From: a virus
Virus record (IMG/VR): IMGVR_UViG_3300044675_001892
Span: 1 to 38,188 of that record
Strand: one strand, 5' to 3'
DNA length: 38,188 bases
In this document: piece by piece, positions 4,966 through 12,434 of the stretch
Layout of the letters: each line of letters starts with the position of its first letter
Numbering within the stretch: the stretch's first letter is position 1
Position numbers and translations under genes: made by a program
The notes under the pieces: generated by a model
What the model was told of the DNA's origin: nothing
What the model saw: the letters and a program-made list of their open reading frames with translations, nothing else
Databases searched by the model: none

Positions 4966-5026
4966 AGGTTGCTTTTTTACGTTTTCAATTAAAAGTTGAA
5001 TGTATTATGTTTGCTGAACGCAACCT
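4966..5026 (-). repeat. short hairpin element with CAGCAA motif (II)
   Basis: The closing stem AGGTTGC/GCAACCT is followed inside by GTTCAGCAAAC, with AAAAAAG on the other side. The interior hairpin TTCAA-CTTTTAA-TTGAA has five pairs and a seven-base loop identical to a tRNA-Lys(UUU) anticodon loop. Compared with the element at 4564-4625, the stem covaries while the motif is unchanged. Confidence 0.65.
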
Positions 5027-5031
5027 AAACT

Positions 5032-5105
5032 TGGTTCCTAGAACAAGAATCGAACTTGTAATGACCGGTTATCAGCCGATTGTTATACCATTTAACTATC
5101 CAGGA
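5032..5105 (-). tRNA. tRNA-Ile(GAU), second copy
   Basis: 74 bases with encoded CCA. The anticodon arm is ATCGG-CTGATAA-CCGGT and the acceptor TCCTGGA/TCTAGGA. Confidence 0.92.
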
Positions 5106-5110
5106 ATAAT

Positions 5111-5210
5111 TGGTGAAGCGTGATAGAATCGAACTACTTGCCAGCCACCCCACTTAATAAAGGCTACCGGGTTACAGCCGGCAATGGGGAACACACTCCA
5201 ATTTGTTAAC
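5111..5210 (-). tRNA. tRNA-Tyr(GUA)-like 3' part; 5' acceptor displaced
   Basis: The CCA end, T-arm, a long variable region and the anticodon arm GCCGG-CTGTAAC-CCGGT are present. No matching 5' acceptor strand stands at the expected place. The only nearby partner (AGCGT) lies about 45 bases further upstream, across the hairpin CACTTTC-GAAA-GAGAGTG and a CAGTTTGTT/AACAAATTG stem. It is either an insertion-bearing tRNA or a pseudogene. Confidence 0.5.
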
Positions 5211-5310
5211 ACTCTCTTTCGAAAGTGCTTATTAAAACAAACTGTTACGCTATGCGTCCTATTCTGATTCAGAGTCAGTAGGTACCAATTTGTTTTAATA
5301 ACTAGTATTT
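5211..5310 (-). other. structured spacer with 13-base perfect inverted repeat
   Basis: TTATTAAAACAAA pairs perfectly with TTTGTTTTAATAA around a loop that includes TCTGA/TCAGA complementarity. No ORF was found. It continues the pattern of stem-closed spacers in the tRNA array. Confidence 0.5.
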
Positions 5311-5413
5311 TTTTATCCACATAAGGATAAGCCATCCACTAGTCCGCCCGTTCAGAACATATTTTAAGTGCGTTCCCCGGGCCTCGTTCCCGTAATCTAT
5401 TGCACTTTGCGAT

Positions 5414-5575
5414 CTACGACTGCTCTTGAGCAATCTCTCGCTTTCTAACGGCTTTGCTATACACCTTTGCACGTTCAAACTTTTCAAAAATCATCTTGCG
5501 AAGATCTTCTTGGGTTAGAGTGTGTTTGAGTGTAAACTCAGCTTCTCGTTGTTTATTCTTATCTGTCTCTATCAT
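5414..5575 (-). CDS. small charged protein, 53 residues
   Basis: Function not recognised. The protein starts MIETDKNKQREAEF and is strongly charged with alternating acidic and basic residues, suggesting a single long helix. A modest GGA lies about six bases upstream of the ATG. It follows the intrinsic terminator at 5586-5622, so expression would depend on read-through or on a promoter not seen here. The about 100 bases between its stop and the spacer at 5211-5310 hold nothing recognisable. Confidence 0.6.
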   Translation of the reverse strand: MIETDKNKQREAEFTLKHTLTQEDLRKMIFEKFERAKVYSKAVRKREIAQEQS

Positions 5576-5585
5576 TTTTCCGATC

Positions 5586-5622
5586 TAAAAACAAAAAACC
5601 CCAGGGTTGTTAATCCTGGGGT
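5586..5622 (-). terminator. intrinsic terminator below the 49-residue ORF
   Basis: The minus-strand hairpin ACCCCAGG-ATTAACAA-CCTGGGGT is followed by TTTTTTG. It lies 26 bases after the 5648-5797 ORF and would end transcripts from the three promoters at 5857-6060, partly insulating the tRNA array. Confidence 0.9.
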
Positions 5623-5647
5623 CCTTAGAAGTTAAAATGTAAACTTG

Positions 5648-5797
5648 TTACACTTTGGTCTCCTGGGACCCCGGGTAAATCTCTGGTGTGCGATCATATG
5701 ACAGACTTCCACACTCAATAGATAACCAATTGGAGGCTACAAAGCCTGCCTGTTTGGGCATCGTATTAAATTGTTGATGTCTAAAATTCGATTGCAT
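5648..5797 (-). CDS. small protein of 49 residues behind tandem promoters
   Basis: Function not recognised. The protein begins MQSNFRHQQFNTMPKQAGF and has no membrane segment. An AAGAGA stretch about nine bases before the ATG is a plausible weak ribosome site. Three consensus promoters lie directly upstream and an intrinsic terminator directly downstream, so it seems to be a dedicated, strongly transcribed unit. Early, strongly transcribed small phage genes often encode host-takeover proteins; for this one that is inference. Confidence 0.7.
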   Translation of the reverse strand: MQSNFRHQQFNTMPKQAGFVASNWLSIECGSLSYDRTPEIYPGSQETKV

Positions 5798-5856
5798 TTT
5801 GTTTTCTCTTTAAAAACTTTCTTTACATTGACAGCACCATTACTGTCTATGTGTTA

Positions 5857-5885
5857 ATTATACAGTTATTTAGTCTTGTTGTCAA
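5857..5885 (-). promoter_or_regulatory. tandem promoter P1
   Basis: TTGACA, 17-base spacer, TATAAT on the minus strand: a perfect consensus. The spacer ends ACTAAATAACTG. It drives the 49-residue ORF; the expected transcription start lies about 50 bases before its ATG. Confidence 0.88.
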
Positions 5886-5947
5886 CCTCTTTTTTGCCTT
5901 TTGACAAAAAAGTTTTTTAACAACCTTTCTAACTAACCTATGTCTTT

Positions 5948-5976
5948 ATTGTACAGTTATTTAGTTCTCTTGTCAA
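5948..5976 (-). promoter_or_regulatory. tandem promoter P2
   Basis: TTGACA, 17-base spacer, TACAAT on the minus strand. The spacer ends ACTAAATAACTG, as in P1. Confidence 0.83.
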
Positions 5977-6031
5977 CCACTATTTTTAAAGTGGCTAAAA
6001 ATTTCACTATCTAACTTACAACCTAGTCTCT

Positions 6032-6060
6032 ATTGTATAGTGTTTATTTAGTCTTGTCAA
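6032..6060 (-). promoter_or_regulatory. tandem promoter P3
   Basis: TTGACA, 17-base spacer, TACAAT on the minus strand. The spacer contains GACTAAATAA, shared with P1 and P2. Confidence 0.83.
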
Positions 6061-6076
6061 GATCTAGTGTTGTTTT

Positions 6077-6673
6077 TTAACAACATTTTTTAAGGATTAC
6101 CAAAGAACCTGCTTTTAATACTTTAGTGTATCCTTGTGTACTTAACCGATGTACTGCTTCTTCTACTGCTGGCCACCTTAACGGATTACTTAACGGCAGG
6201 TGCGGCCTATGATCGTGAAAAATCATCAACCCTCCGTTTTTTAATTTTGGCAACCAGTATTCTAAATTCTTGTTTAGCCCCGGGGCATAATGATCTCCAT
6301 CATCAAAATAAACATCTATTGGATCACCGTTCCAATTAAACGACTCTGTATTCAAGAATCGAGATCTATGTAGGAATATATTTGTATATTCCGATAATAG
6401 GTTACTTACTGTTTCGAGATTCCTTGGAACACCCAGACCTAATGATTTTTCTAATAATTCTTCTTTAAACAACGGATCATTGTCTCGGCCGTCATACAGA
6501 TCATACGTATAAATTTTAGCAGTTGGGTTTGAGCTTGCCATAATTGCTGCACTACCGCCCAAGTATGTTCCGACTTCGACAATTATTGGATTTGTTAGTT
6601 GTGCAATTGCATTATACAATGCGTTTTTTTCTTCCAGAGTTGTTAGACTAAATTCGTGTTCTTTTGGTAACAT
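6077..6673 (-). CDS. class I SAM-dependent methyltransferase
   Basis: 198 residues. A Rossmann-type SAM-binding motif (IVEVGTYLGGSAA) is near residues 31-43, an acidic strand end (YTYDLYDG) near 75, and IDVYFDDGDHY then GGLMIFHDHRP follow. This pattern fits the Methyltransf_24 group often found with glycosyltransferase genes. The substrate cannot be told; O- or N-methylation of the sugar made by the divergent operon is a reasonable guess. The start codon has AAGG only three bases upstream, which is closer than usual. A CATAAATA element lies just upstream. Confidence 0.82.
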   Translation of the reverse strand: MLPKEHEFSLTTLEEKNALYNAIAQLTNPIIVEVGTYLGGSAAIMASSNPTAKIYTYDLYDGRDNDPLFKEELLEKSLGLGVPRNLETVSNLLSEYTNIFLHRSRFLNTESFNWNGDPIDVYFDDGDHYAPGLNKNLEYWLPKLKNGGLMIFHDHRPHLPLSNPLRWPAVEEAVHRLSTQGYTKVLKAGSLVILKKCC

Positions 6674-6678
6674 GCCCT

Positions 6679-6686
6679 TATTTATG
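6679..6686 (-). promoter_or_regulatory. late-promoter-like CATAAATA
   Basis: It matches the NATAAATA form known from T4-like cyanophages. It sits six bases before the methyltransferase ATG, so a transcript from it would have almost no leader. Confidence 0.35.
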
Positions 6687-6694
6687 TGGTACCG

Positions 6695-6723
6695 TTGTTT
6701 TTATAATTAAATACAGCTATAAT
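6695..6723 (+). promoter_or_regulatory. promoter for the sugar operon
   Basis: TTGTTT, 17-base spacer, TATAAT on the plus strand. The -10 box ends nine bases before the ATG at 6733, and no Shine-Dalgarno sequence is present, so the mRNA would be almost leaderless. Confidence 0.6.
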
Positions 6724-6732
6724 TTTAATACT

Positions 6733-7542
6733 ATGAAACAACACAATTTTATCACACACGCAACATTCGGAGATATCGTTTACAGCCTATGCGTTATGAA
6801 AATGATCGGCCCGGGCGATATCTATGTAAAACTAAACTATCACGACTACTTTGCTAAAAATGTTTTAGGGTGGCCTAACGCGGGACCTGCATCGGGTAGA
6901 CTTACACAGAAAGACTACGACATTGTGGCACCTTTGTTAGAAGCACAGGACTACATTGGCAAAGTTGCAGTTTGGAAGGACGAGGTAGATGACTTTCCGC
7001 AACTACTAGATCACTGGAAGCAGCACTTGATCCGAGGTTGGCAAGGTAACCAAACAGAGTGTTATGCATTAGCTATGGGATGGAACATCCATGATCCAGA
7101 AATTAAAAAGAAGCTATTACACGAGCCGTGGCTAACTCCTGTACAACCGATTCACATTCCGGGCAAGCCTGTTATTGTTAACAGAACTGGCAGACATCTT
7201 TGGGGTGCAGAAGGCGGAGAAGGATGGATTGAACAGAAGTTTATCGAAAATCAAATTGGAGAGTACGGTGCGTTTGTTGGAACACCCGATGAACATGCTA
7301 GCTTCGAAGAAACATTCAAAACAAAAATACACTATCAGAAAACAGAAGACTTACTTGAAGTTGCAAGACTTATTCAAGGTAGCGAAATGTTCATTGGAAA
7401 CCAGAGTGCCGCATTAAGCATTGCAATTGGTTTAGGCAAGACCTATTGGTGCGAAGTACGTGCTGATTACGAACAGACAAAAACACCACACGGCGGCTAC
7501 GGGGACACATGGTTTCCTCGTGCTAACGGCTTTTACTTTTAA
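6733..7542 (+). CDS. GT9-like (heptosyltransferase fold) glycosyltransferase
   Basis: 269 residues from the ATG that begins MKQHNFITHATFGDIVYSL; longer in-frame reading upstream overlaps the promoter and is unlikely. The N-terminal GDIVYSLCVMK segment and the C-terminal SEMFIGNQSAALSIAIGLGKTYW segment resemble the ADP-heptose:LPS heptosyltransferase family (GT9), where the latter contacts the nucleotide-sugar donor. It is shorter than bacterial WaaC/WaaF (about 320-350), so it may be a reduced phage version. As first gene of the plus-strand sugar operon, it probably transfers the operon's product or another activated sugar to a surface or virion glycan. The donor cannot be determined. Confidence 0.7.
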   Translation: MKQHNFITHATFGDIVYSLCVMKMIGPGDIYVKLNYHDYFAKNVLGWPNAGPASGRLTQKDYDIVAPLLEAQDYIGKVAVWKDEVDDFPQLLDHWKQHLIRGWQGNQTECYALAMGWNIHDPEIKKKLLHEPWLTPVQPIHIPGKPVIVNRTGRHLWGAEGGEGWIEQKFIENQIGEYGAFVGTPDEHASFEETFKTKIHYQKTEDLLEVARLIQGSEMFIGNQSAALSIAIGLGKTYWCEVRADYEQTKTPHGGYGDTWFPRANGFYF

Positions 7543-7550
7543 GGACATAT

Positions 7551-8201
7551 ATGTACGCAGTTGTAAGTTTAAACGACGAGAAATACCAACCACTTGCTGA
7601 CCTAACTTGGAATCAGAACAAGAAACAATATTGTGAGCGACACGGATACGAAGGTATTAATAAAACTGATAATTTTGTAGGTGGTATCACGATCGGTTTT
7701 GAAAAAATATTCTTTATTAAAAAACTTATGGAAGACCGTAAGGATATTGAGTGGATCTGGTGGACAGGCACAGATGCTATGATCACAAACCATACAATTA
7801 AAATCGAAGACAAGATCATGCCTGAATATGATTTGATTCTTGCTACAGACTGCAATGAGATCAACAACGACAGCTTCTTAATCAAGAATAGCGATTGGAG
7901 TCGTAACTACATGCAGAGCATCATCAATGTTATGCCAAAATATGAAAAACACTATTTCTACGAGCAGCAGGCTATGATCGACAGTGTGCCGCTACCAGAG
8001 AATAAGGGCAAGATTAAAATTGTTCCACAGCGATATTTAAATGCATATAAGAATGATCTGTACCCACACCAGAGCAAATATGATCTGTTAGGCAATGATG
8101 GAACTTGGCAAAAGGGCGATTGGTTAATCCACTGGCCGGGTACTGGGCTAGATCTTCGTCTCCAATTAGCTAGACATTTCATGAACGAAGTAGTAAAATA
8201 A
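7551..8201 (+). CDS. GT34-like (GMA12/MNN10) glycosyltransferase
   Basis: 216 residues. Features include WIWWTGTDAMITN at about residues 63-75 (position of the metal-binding acidic motif), LILATDCNEINNDSFLIKNSDWS, a YEQQAM segment and the C-terminal DWLIHWPG with a late His. Together these match the galactosyl/mannosyltransferase GT34 family with a GT-A fold. The canonical DxD is seen only as TDA, so metal use is uncertain. It starts nine bases after the preceding gene, preceded by AAGGA, and ends three bases before the next. Confidence 0.72.
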   Translation: MYAVVSLNDEKYQPLADLTWNQNKKQYCERHGYEGINKTDNFVGGITIGFEKIFFIKKLMEDRKDIEWIWWTGTDAMITNHTIKIEDKIMPEYDLILATDCNEINNDSFLIKNSDWSRNYMQSIINVMPKYEKHYFYEQQAMIDSVPLPENKGKIKIVPQRYLNAYKNDLYPHQSKYDLLGNDGTWQKGDWLIHWPGTGLDLRLQLARHFMNEVVK

Positions 8202-8204
8202 ACT

Positions 8205-9524
8205 ATGAAAGACATCTTAGACCAAATTCGACAGTTCATCGAAGAAAAACAAAAGAACAAAACTTGGACTGCGGGCAAGGATTTTGTTAACTATGCAGGC
8301 CCACATTTTAACGCAGACGAATATGTTGCGGCAGCAGAAACATTACTAGGCGGTTGGCTAGTAATGGGCGATAAGAGTTTGAAATTTGAAAAAGAATTCC
8401 CTAAGCAATTTGGCAAAATGAACGGCATCTTAACCAACAGCGGGTCTAGCTCGAACTTGTTGATGATGTCTGCGTTGACCAGTAAGCGTGGATATAACTT
8501 GCCTAAGGGTACTAAGGTACTGATGCCTATCGCAGGCTTCCCTACTACACTTAACCCAACATTACAGGTAGGATTTACTCCTGTATTCTGTGATATTGAA
8601 ATTGAAACACTAAACATTGATTTGAAACATGCAGAACAGTTACTCGAAGCTGATCCAGAAATTCGTGTAATTACATTTGCTCACGTGTTAGGTAATCCTC
8701 CAAACATGGACAAGGTAATGGAATTGGTAAAGAAGTACAACCTTATCTTGTTAGAAGATTGTTGCGATGCATTAGGCAGCACATATGATGACAAACCATT
8801 AGGTAGCTTTGGAGAAATGGCATCATGCAGTTTCTATCCTGCACACCACATGACAATGGGCGAAGGCGGATACGTTGCATGTAACGATTACCAGCAAGAA
8901 GTTATCTTACGTAGTTTCCGTGAATGGGGTCGCGGTTGCTACTGTGTTGGTCCTGAGGCTAACAAACTAAAGTGCGGCAGTTGCGGTAAACGCTTCCAAG
9001 AATGGATTCCAGAACTACCTGGGGAAATTTTTGATCACAAATATGTCTATGACGAGATCGGTTATAATCTCAAGCCTATTGAAATTCAAAGTGCAATGGG
9101 ATTAGTGCAACTTAACAAGTTGGAAGAAATTCATGCACTTCGTAAACGTAACTATTCATTACTCTTTGAAATCTATTCAAAGTACGAAGACTTCTTTTAT
9201 TTGCCACGTCCGCAAGCTAAAGCAGATCCTAGCTGGTTTGCATTCCCGTTAACCGTTAGAGAAAATGCACCTTTCAAACGTGCAGACATTGTAGACTACC
9301 TGGAAGAAAATTTAATTCAAACTCGTCCTTACTTTGCTGGCAACATTATGTTACAGCCTGCGTACTCGCACATTATGGCACCGCAGAAAGCCAAAGACGA
9401 CTTCCCAGTTGCTACTCTGACAATGACTAACACTTACTTCCACGGAACTAGTCCAGTTATCACTCCTGAACAGATTGCTTATATTGGCGAGACTGTTGAC
9501 GGCTTTATGAGTTTATTCAAATGA
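8205..9524 (+). CDS. rfbH: RfbH/E1-like CDP-4-keto-6-deoxyhexose 3-dehydrase
   Basis: 439 residues, DegT/DnrJ/EryC1 fold type I. The PLP-anchoring Lys is replaced by His in YPAHHMTMGEGG (near residue 214), the hallmark of E1 (RfbH/DdhC) enzymes that use PMP/PLP to remove a sugar 3-hydroxyl. A cysteine-rich stretch (GCYC...CGSCGKRF) sits where E1 binds its [2Fe-2S] cluster, and the following DHKYVYDEIGYNLKP is characteristic. E1 normally needs an E3 reductase, which is not in this window and may be host-supplied. The length matches RfbH (about 437). The gene overlaps the next by four bases. It likely yields a 3,6-dideoxy-4-ketosugar. Confidence 0.85.
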   Translation: MKDILDQIRQFIEEKQKNKTWTAGKDFVNYAGPHFNADEYVAAAETLLGGWLVMGDKSLKFEKEFPKQFGKMNGILTNSGSSSNLLMMSALTSKRGYNLPKGTKVLMPIAGFPTTLNPTLQVGFTPVFCDIEIETLNIDLKHAEQLLEADPEIRVITFAHVLGNPPNMDKVMELVKKYNLILLEDCCDALGSTYDDKPLGSFGEMASCSFYPAHHMTMGEGGYVACNDYQQEVILRSFREWGRGCYCVGPEANKLKCGSCGKRFQEWIPELPGEIFDHKYVYDEIGYNLKPIEIQSAMGLVQLNKLEEIHALRKRNYSLLFEIYSKYEDFFYLPRPQAKADPSWFAFPLTVRENAPFKRADIVDYLEENLIQTRPYFAGNIMLQPAYSHIMAPQKAKDDFPVATLTMTNTYFHGTSPVITPEQIAYIGETVDGFMSLFK

Positions 9525-10687
9525 AAAGTTTAAGCCAAGTAACATCTAAGATTGACGGACAGCCAATGTTCAAGTATTTGGACATGGCTAAGGCTTTAGA
9601 AGCTAAAGGTCGGCACCTTATCCATATGGAGATAGGTGAGCCAGACTTTGACACGCCTAAGAATGTTACTTGGGCTGCTGTTCAGTCTTTATCTAACGGT
9701 GAAACACACTACGGAAGTAGTTACGGTTTACAAGAGTTTAGAGAAGCTGTTCAGTTTGCTACAGAACGTAGCAGAGGATTTAAACCCGATTTAGATCAAG
9801 TGCTGATTACGCCAGGTGCTAATATTGCTATCTACTATGCAGTATTCTGTTTAGTCGATCCGGGATTCGAAGTTATTGTTCCAGATCCCGGCTTCAGTAC
9901 ATATTATAGTAATATCAAAATGTGTGGTGCGGTTCCAGTTCGTGTGCCGTTAAAAGAAGAAAACGAATTCCGTATGAACCCTGATGATATTGAAGCGGCT
10001 ATTACAGACAAGACCCGCTTGATTATTATTAACAGTCCGCAAAATCCTACAGGCAGTGTGTTAACCACTGACGAAGTAAAACGCATTTACGAAATTGCCA
10101 AGAAGCACGACATCTACATTTATAGTGATGAAATTTATGCACGTATGAACTATGAGCCAATTGGCTTTGCAAGTCCTAGCATTTATGATCATTGTAAAGA
10201 ACATGTTATCCTTAGTAACGGTTTTAGTAAAGCGTTTGCTATGACTGGCTGGCGTCTAGGTACACTTATCGGTCCCGCAAATGTTATTGAACGTATGGCG
10301 GCACTATTACAGACTACATCAAGTTGTGTAAGTCCGTTTGTTCAACGTGCTGGCATTGAAGCTATTCGTGGCAGTCAAGAAGCAGTTACAAACATGATGG
10401 CAGAATATCGAGCACGTAGAGATTTGTTAGTTGACGGACTTAATCGTGTTAAGGGTATCACTTGTCTAAAACCCGGCGGTGCTTTTTATGTATTTCCTAA
10501 TATCAAAGGAACCGGACTAACAAGTGATCAAGTTGTTGATAAACTAATGGATGCGGGTGTAGTAACACTGCCCGGTCATTGCTTCGGAGAACACGGCGAC
10601 GGTTATATTAGATTGTGCTATGCAACCAGTCGTGAAAATATTCAAGAAGCATTGAATAGAATTTACAAAGCATTGGGGACAAAATGA
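9521..10687 (+). CDS. class I/II PLP aminotransferase
   Basis: 388 residues, the usual length of aspartate/aromatic aminotransferase-like fold type I enzymes. Seen are the N-terminal HMEIGEPDFDTPKNV, NSPQNPTGSV, SDEIYARMNYE, the PLP-lysine motif LSNGFSKAFAMTGWRLG, and a C-terminal Arg region (YIRLCYATSRENIQEAL). It starts within the end of the RfbH-like gene (ATGA overlap) and overlaps the next gene the same way. Its role in the operon is unclear: it could form an amino acid attached to the sugar, or aminate a keto product. It is not a DegT-type sugar aminotransferase. Confidence 0.85.
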   Translation: MKSLSQVTSKIDGQPMFKYLDMAKALEAKGRHLIHMEIGEPDFDTPKNVTWAAVQSLSNGETHYGSSYGLQEFREAVQFATERSRGFKPDLDQVLITPGANIAIYYAVFCLVDPGFEVIVPDPGFSTYYSNIKMCGAVPVRVPLKEENEFRMNPDDIEAAITDKTRLIIINSPQNPTGSVLTTDEVKRIYEIAKKHDIYIYSDEIYARMNYEPIGFASPSIYDHCKEHVILSNGFSKAFAMTGWRLGTLIGPANVIERMAALLQTTSSCVSPFVQRAGIEAIRGSQEAVTNMMAEYRARRDLLVDGLNRVKGITCLKPGGAFYVFPNIKGTGLTSDQVVDKLMDAGVVTLPGHCFGEHGDGYIRLCYATSRENIQEALNRIYKALGTK

Positions 10688-11691
10688 GAGTATGTGAATG
10701 GATAGCTGATTATCTAAAATCAATCGGTGTTGAACGTGTACACGGATTGATGGGCGGTGGAGCAAGCGGACTCAATGATGGGTTCATTAAGCAGGGTATG
10801 CCTTACATTTGTTATCACCATGAACAGGGTGCCGGACATGCAGCAACTGCCGAAAGTAAGTTTACAGGCAAACTTGCTGTAGTTAATCCTACAACAGGAT
10901 GTGCAGGTACTAACTGTGCAACTAGTGTATTGAACGCATGGCAAGACAGTGTTCCTGTTTTATTTTTGTCCGGCAATGTTAGATTAGCTACTTGTAGCGG
11001 ACACATTAATAAAAAGAATCATATTAAAATTAGAAAGTATGGTATTCAGGAACATCACATTGTTGATACTTACGAGTCTATGACCAAGTTTAGTTACTTC
11101 ATCGATAATGTTGATGATGTTGCGTATGTCTTACAGTATGCTATTCACACTGCTACTAGTGGTAGACATGGACCTGTATGGATTGATATTCCAGGAGATA
11201 TACAAACTGCACAGATGCCTGAAAAGTATAAAGAGTATCAGCCTGTAGAACTAGTTAAACCATTAGCAGACTTTAGTCGAATCAAAGAAGCGATTGCTAA
11301 AGCAGAACGTCCTATTGTGTTAGCAGGTTACGGAATTCGTCAAAGCAACACTGTTGAAGATTTTGTTAAGTTTATCGAACATTATCAAATTCCTTATGTT
11401 AGTACATACGGAGCAAGAGATTACACAGCTAATGATCACAAATTAAGTATCGGTGCTATAGGTATTAAAGGTAGTCGTGCAGGTAACTTTGCTTTACAGA
11501 ATGCAGACTTGTTAATTGTTTTAGGTAGCAGTTTAGGATCAAGTGTAATTGGATATGATCCTGCACAGTTTAGTCCTGCAAGTTACAAAATTATTGTAGA
11601 CTTAGATATCAACGAATTAAAAAAAGATATCGTTAAAATTGACGAGAAGTATAACGTTAACTTAGAAAAATTCTTTAGGAGCATGGTATGA
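10684..11691 (+). CDS. ThDP enzyme, N-terminal half (acetolactate-synthase-like PYR + central domain)
   Basis: 335 residues holding only the PYR and central domains of an acetolactate synthase/YerE-like ThDP enzyme. The catalytic Glu that activates ThDP is seen in YHHEQGAGHAA (E47). The central domain includes RPIVLAGYGIRQS and NADLLIVLGSSLGSS. Family members are usually one chain of about 550 residues; here the PP domain is a separate gene that overlaps by four bases. Next to an RfbH-like gene, YerE is an attractive analogue: it adds a two-carbon acetyl unit to a 3,6-dideoxy-4-ketosugar to make branched sugars such as yersiniose. That assignment is inference. Confidence 0.8.
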   Translation: MRVCEWIADYLKSIGVERVHGLMGGGASGLNDGFIKQGMPYICYHHEQGAGHAATAESKFTGKLAVVNPTTGCAGTNCATSVLNAWQDSVPVLFLSGNVRLATCSGHINKKNHIKIRKYGIQEHHIVDTYESMTKFSYFIDNVDDVAYVLQYAIHTATSGRHGPVWIDIPGDIQTAQMPEKYKEYQPVELVKPLADFSRIKEAIAKAERPIVLAGYGIRQSNTVEDFVKFIEHYQIPYVSTYGARDYTANDHKLSIGAIGIKGSRAGNFALQNADLLIVLGSSLGSSVIGYDPAQFSPASYKIIVDLDINELKKDIVKIDEKYNVNLEKFFRSMV

Positions 11692-12434
11692 ACAGACAAG
11701 AATGGATAGACAAATGCGATCACTGGAAAGCTATCTGGCCAGTAATGCAGGAGGAATATCGTCCAACTGATAATCAATTCCAATTAAACATCTATGCTGT
11801 ACTAGATGCAATCAATCAGCATAGTTCAGCTGATGATATTTTAATGGGAGATGCGGGCAGTATTAGCTATGCAGGCCCTGTAGCACTTAATGCCAAACAA
11901 GGTCAGCGTTTTATTTTTAGCCCTGCTCAAGCAGACATGGGATGGGCGTTGCCGGCGGCTGTTGGTGCAAGCCTAGCCAGTAATCAGCCTGTAATCAGCA
12001 TCATAGGCGATGGCAGTTTTATGAGCAATGTTCAAGAGTTAGCTGTGGCCAAACAACACGAATTAGATATTAAATTTGTTATATTAAATAATAACGGTTA
12101 CTTGAGCATTAAAAATACACAACAAAAATATTTCAATGGCAGAGTACACGGCACTAGCGGTGAAACTGGTCTTTGGTTCCCTAGCATGAAAAATATTGCT
12201 ACGGCATTCGGAATGCCTTGTGTGGATATTAGAACAAAAGAGGATCTGCGACTACACTTTCCTAACGCTCTTAAGAAAAAAGGTCCAGTTATTATCGACT
12301 GCCAGTGCCTGTCTGAACAAGAAATTCTGCCAGCACAAGCATTAAAGGATGGGAAGCAAGCCGGGCTCCACGACATGACTCCGTTCTTAAGTAATGAAGA
12401 ACTTGCCCGAGAAATGATTGTTAAGATTACATGA
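11688..12434 (+). CDS. ThDP enzyme, C-terminal half (PP domain)
   Basis: 248 residues. The ThDP/Mg binding motif is complete: GDGS at 107-110 through NNNGY at 134-138. ADMGWALPAAVGASLA precedes it. This is the pyrophosphate-binding domain missing from the gene just upstream. Start and stop overlap (ATGA), which favours coupled translation and equal amounts of both halves. The split lies at the natural domain boundary, and both halves keep their active-site residues, so a functional two-subunit enzyme is likely rather than a frameshift. Confidence 0.83.
   Translation: MNRQEWIDKCDHWKAIWPVMQEEYRPTDNQFQLNIYAVLDAINQHSSADDILMGDAGSISYAGPVALNAKQGQRFIFSPAQADMGWALPAAVGASLASNQPVISIIGDGSFMSNVQELAVAKQHELDIKFVILNNNGYLSIKNTQQKYFNGRVHGTSGETGLWFPSMKNIATAFGMPCVDIRTKEDLRLHFPNALKKKGPVIIDCQCLSEQEILPAQALKDGKQAGLHDMTPFLSNEELAREMIVKIT

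Noticed and set aside
7132-8617. Minus-strand frames opposite the sugar operon
   Set aside because: They are antisense to well-supported enzyme genes and lack family resemblance or ribosome sites.
11680-11700. Sequencing frameshift splitting the ThDP enzyme gene
   Set aside because: The junction is an ATGA overlap at the domain border, like the other gene junctions in the operon, and the second gene has its own start and N-terminal extension.
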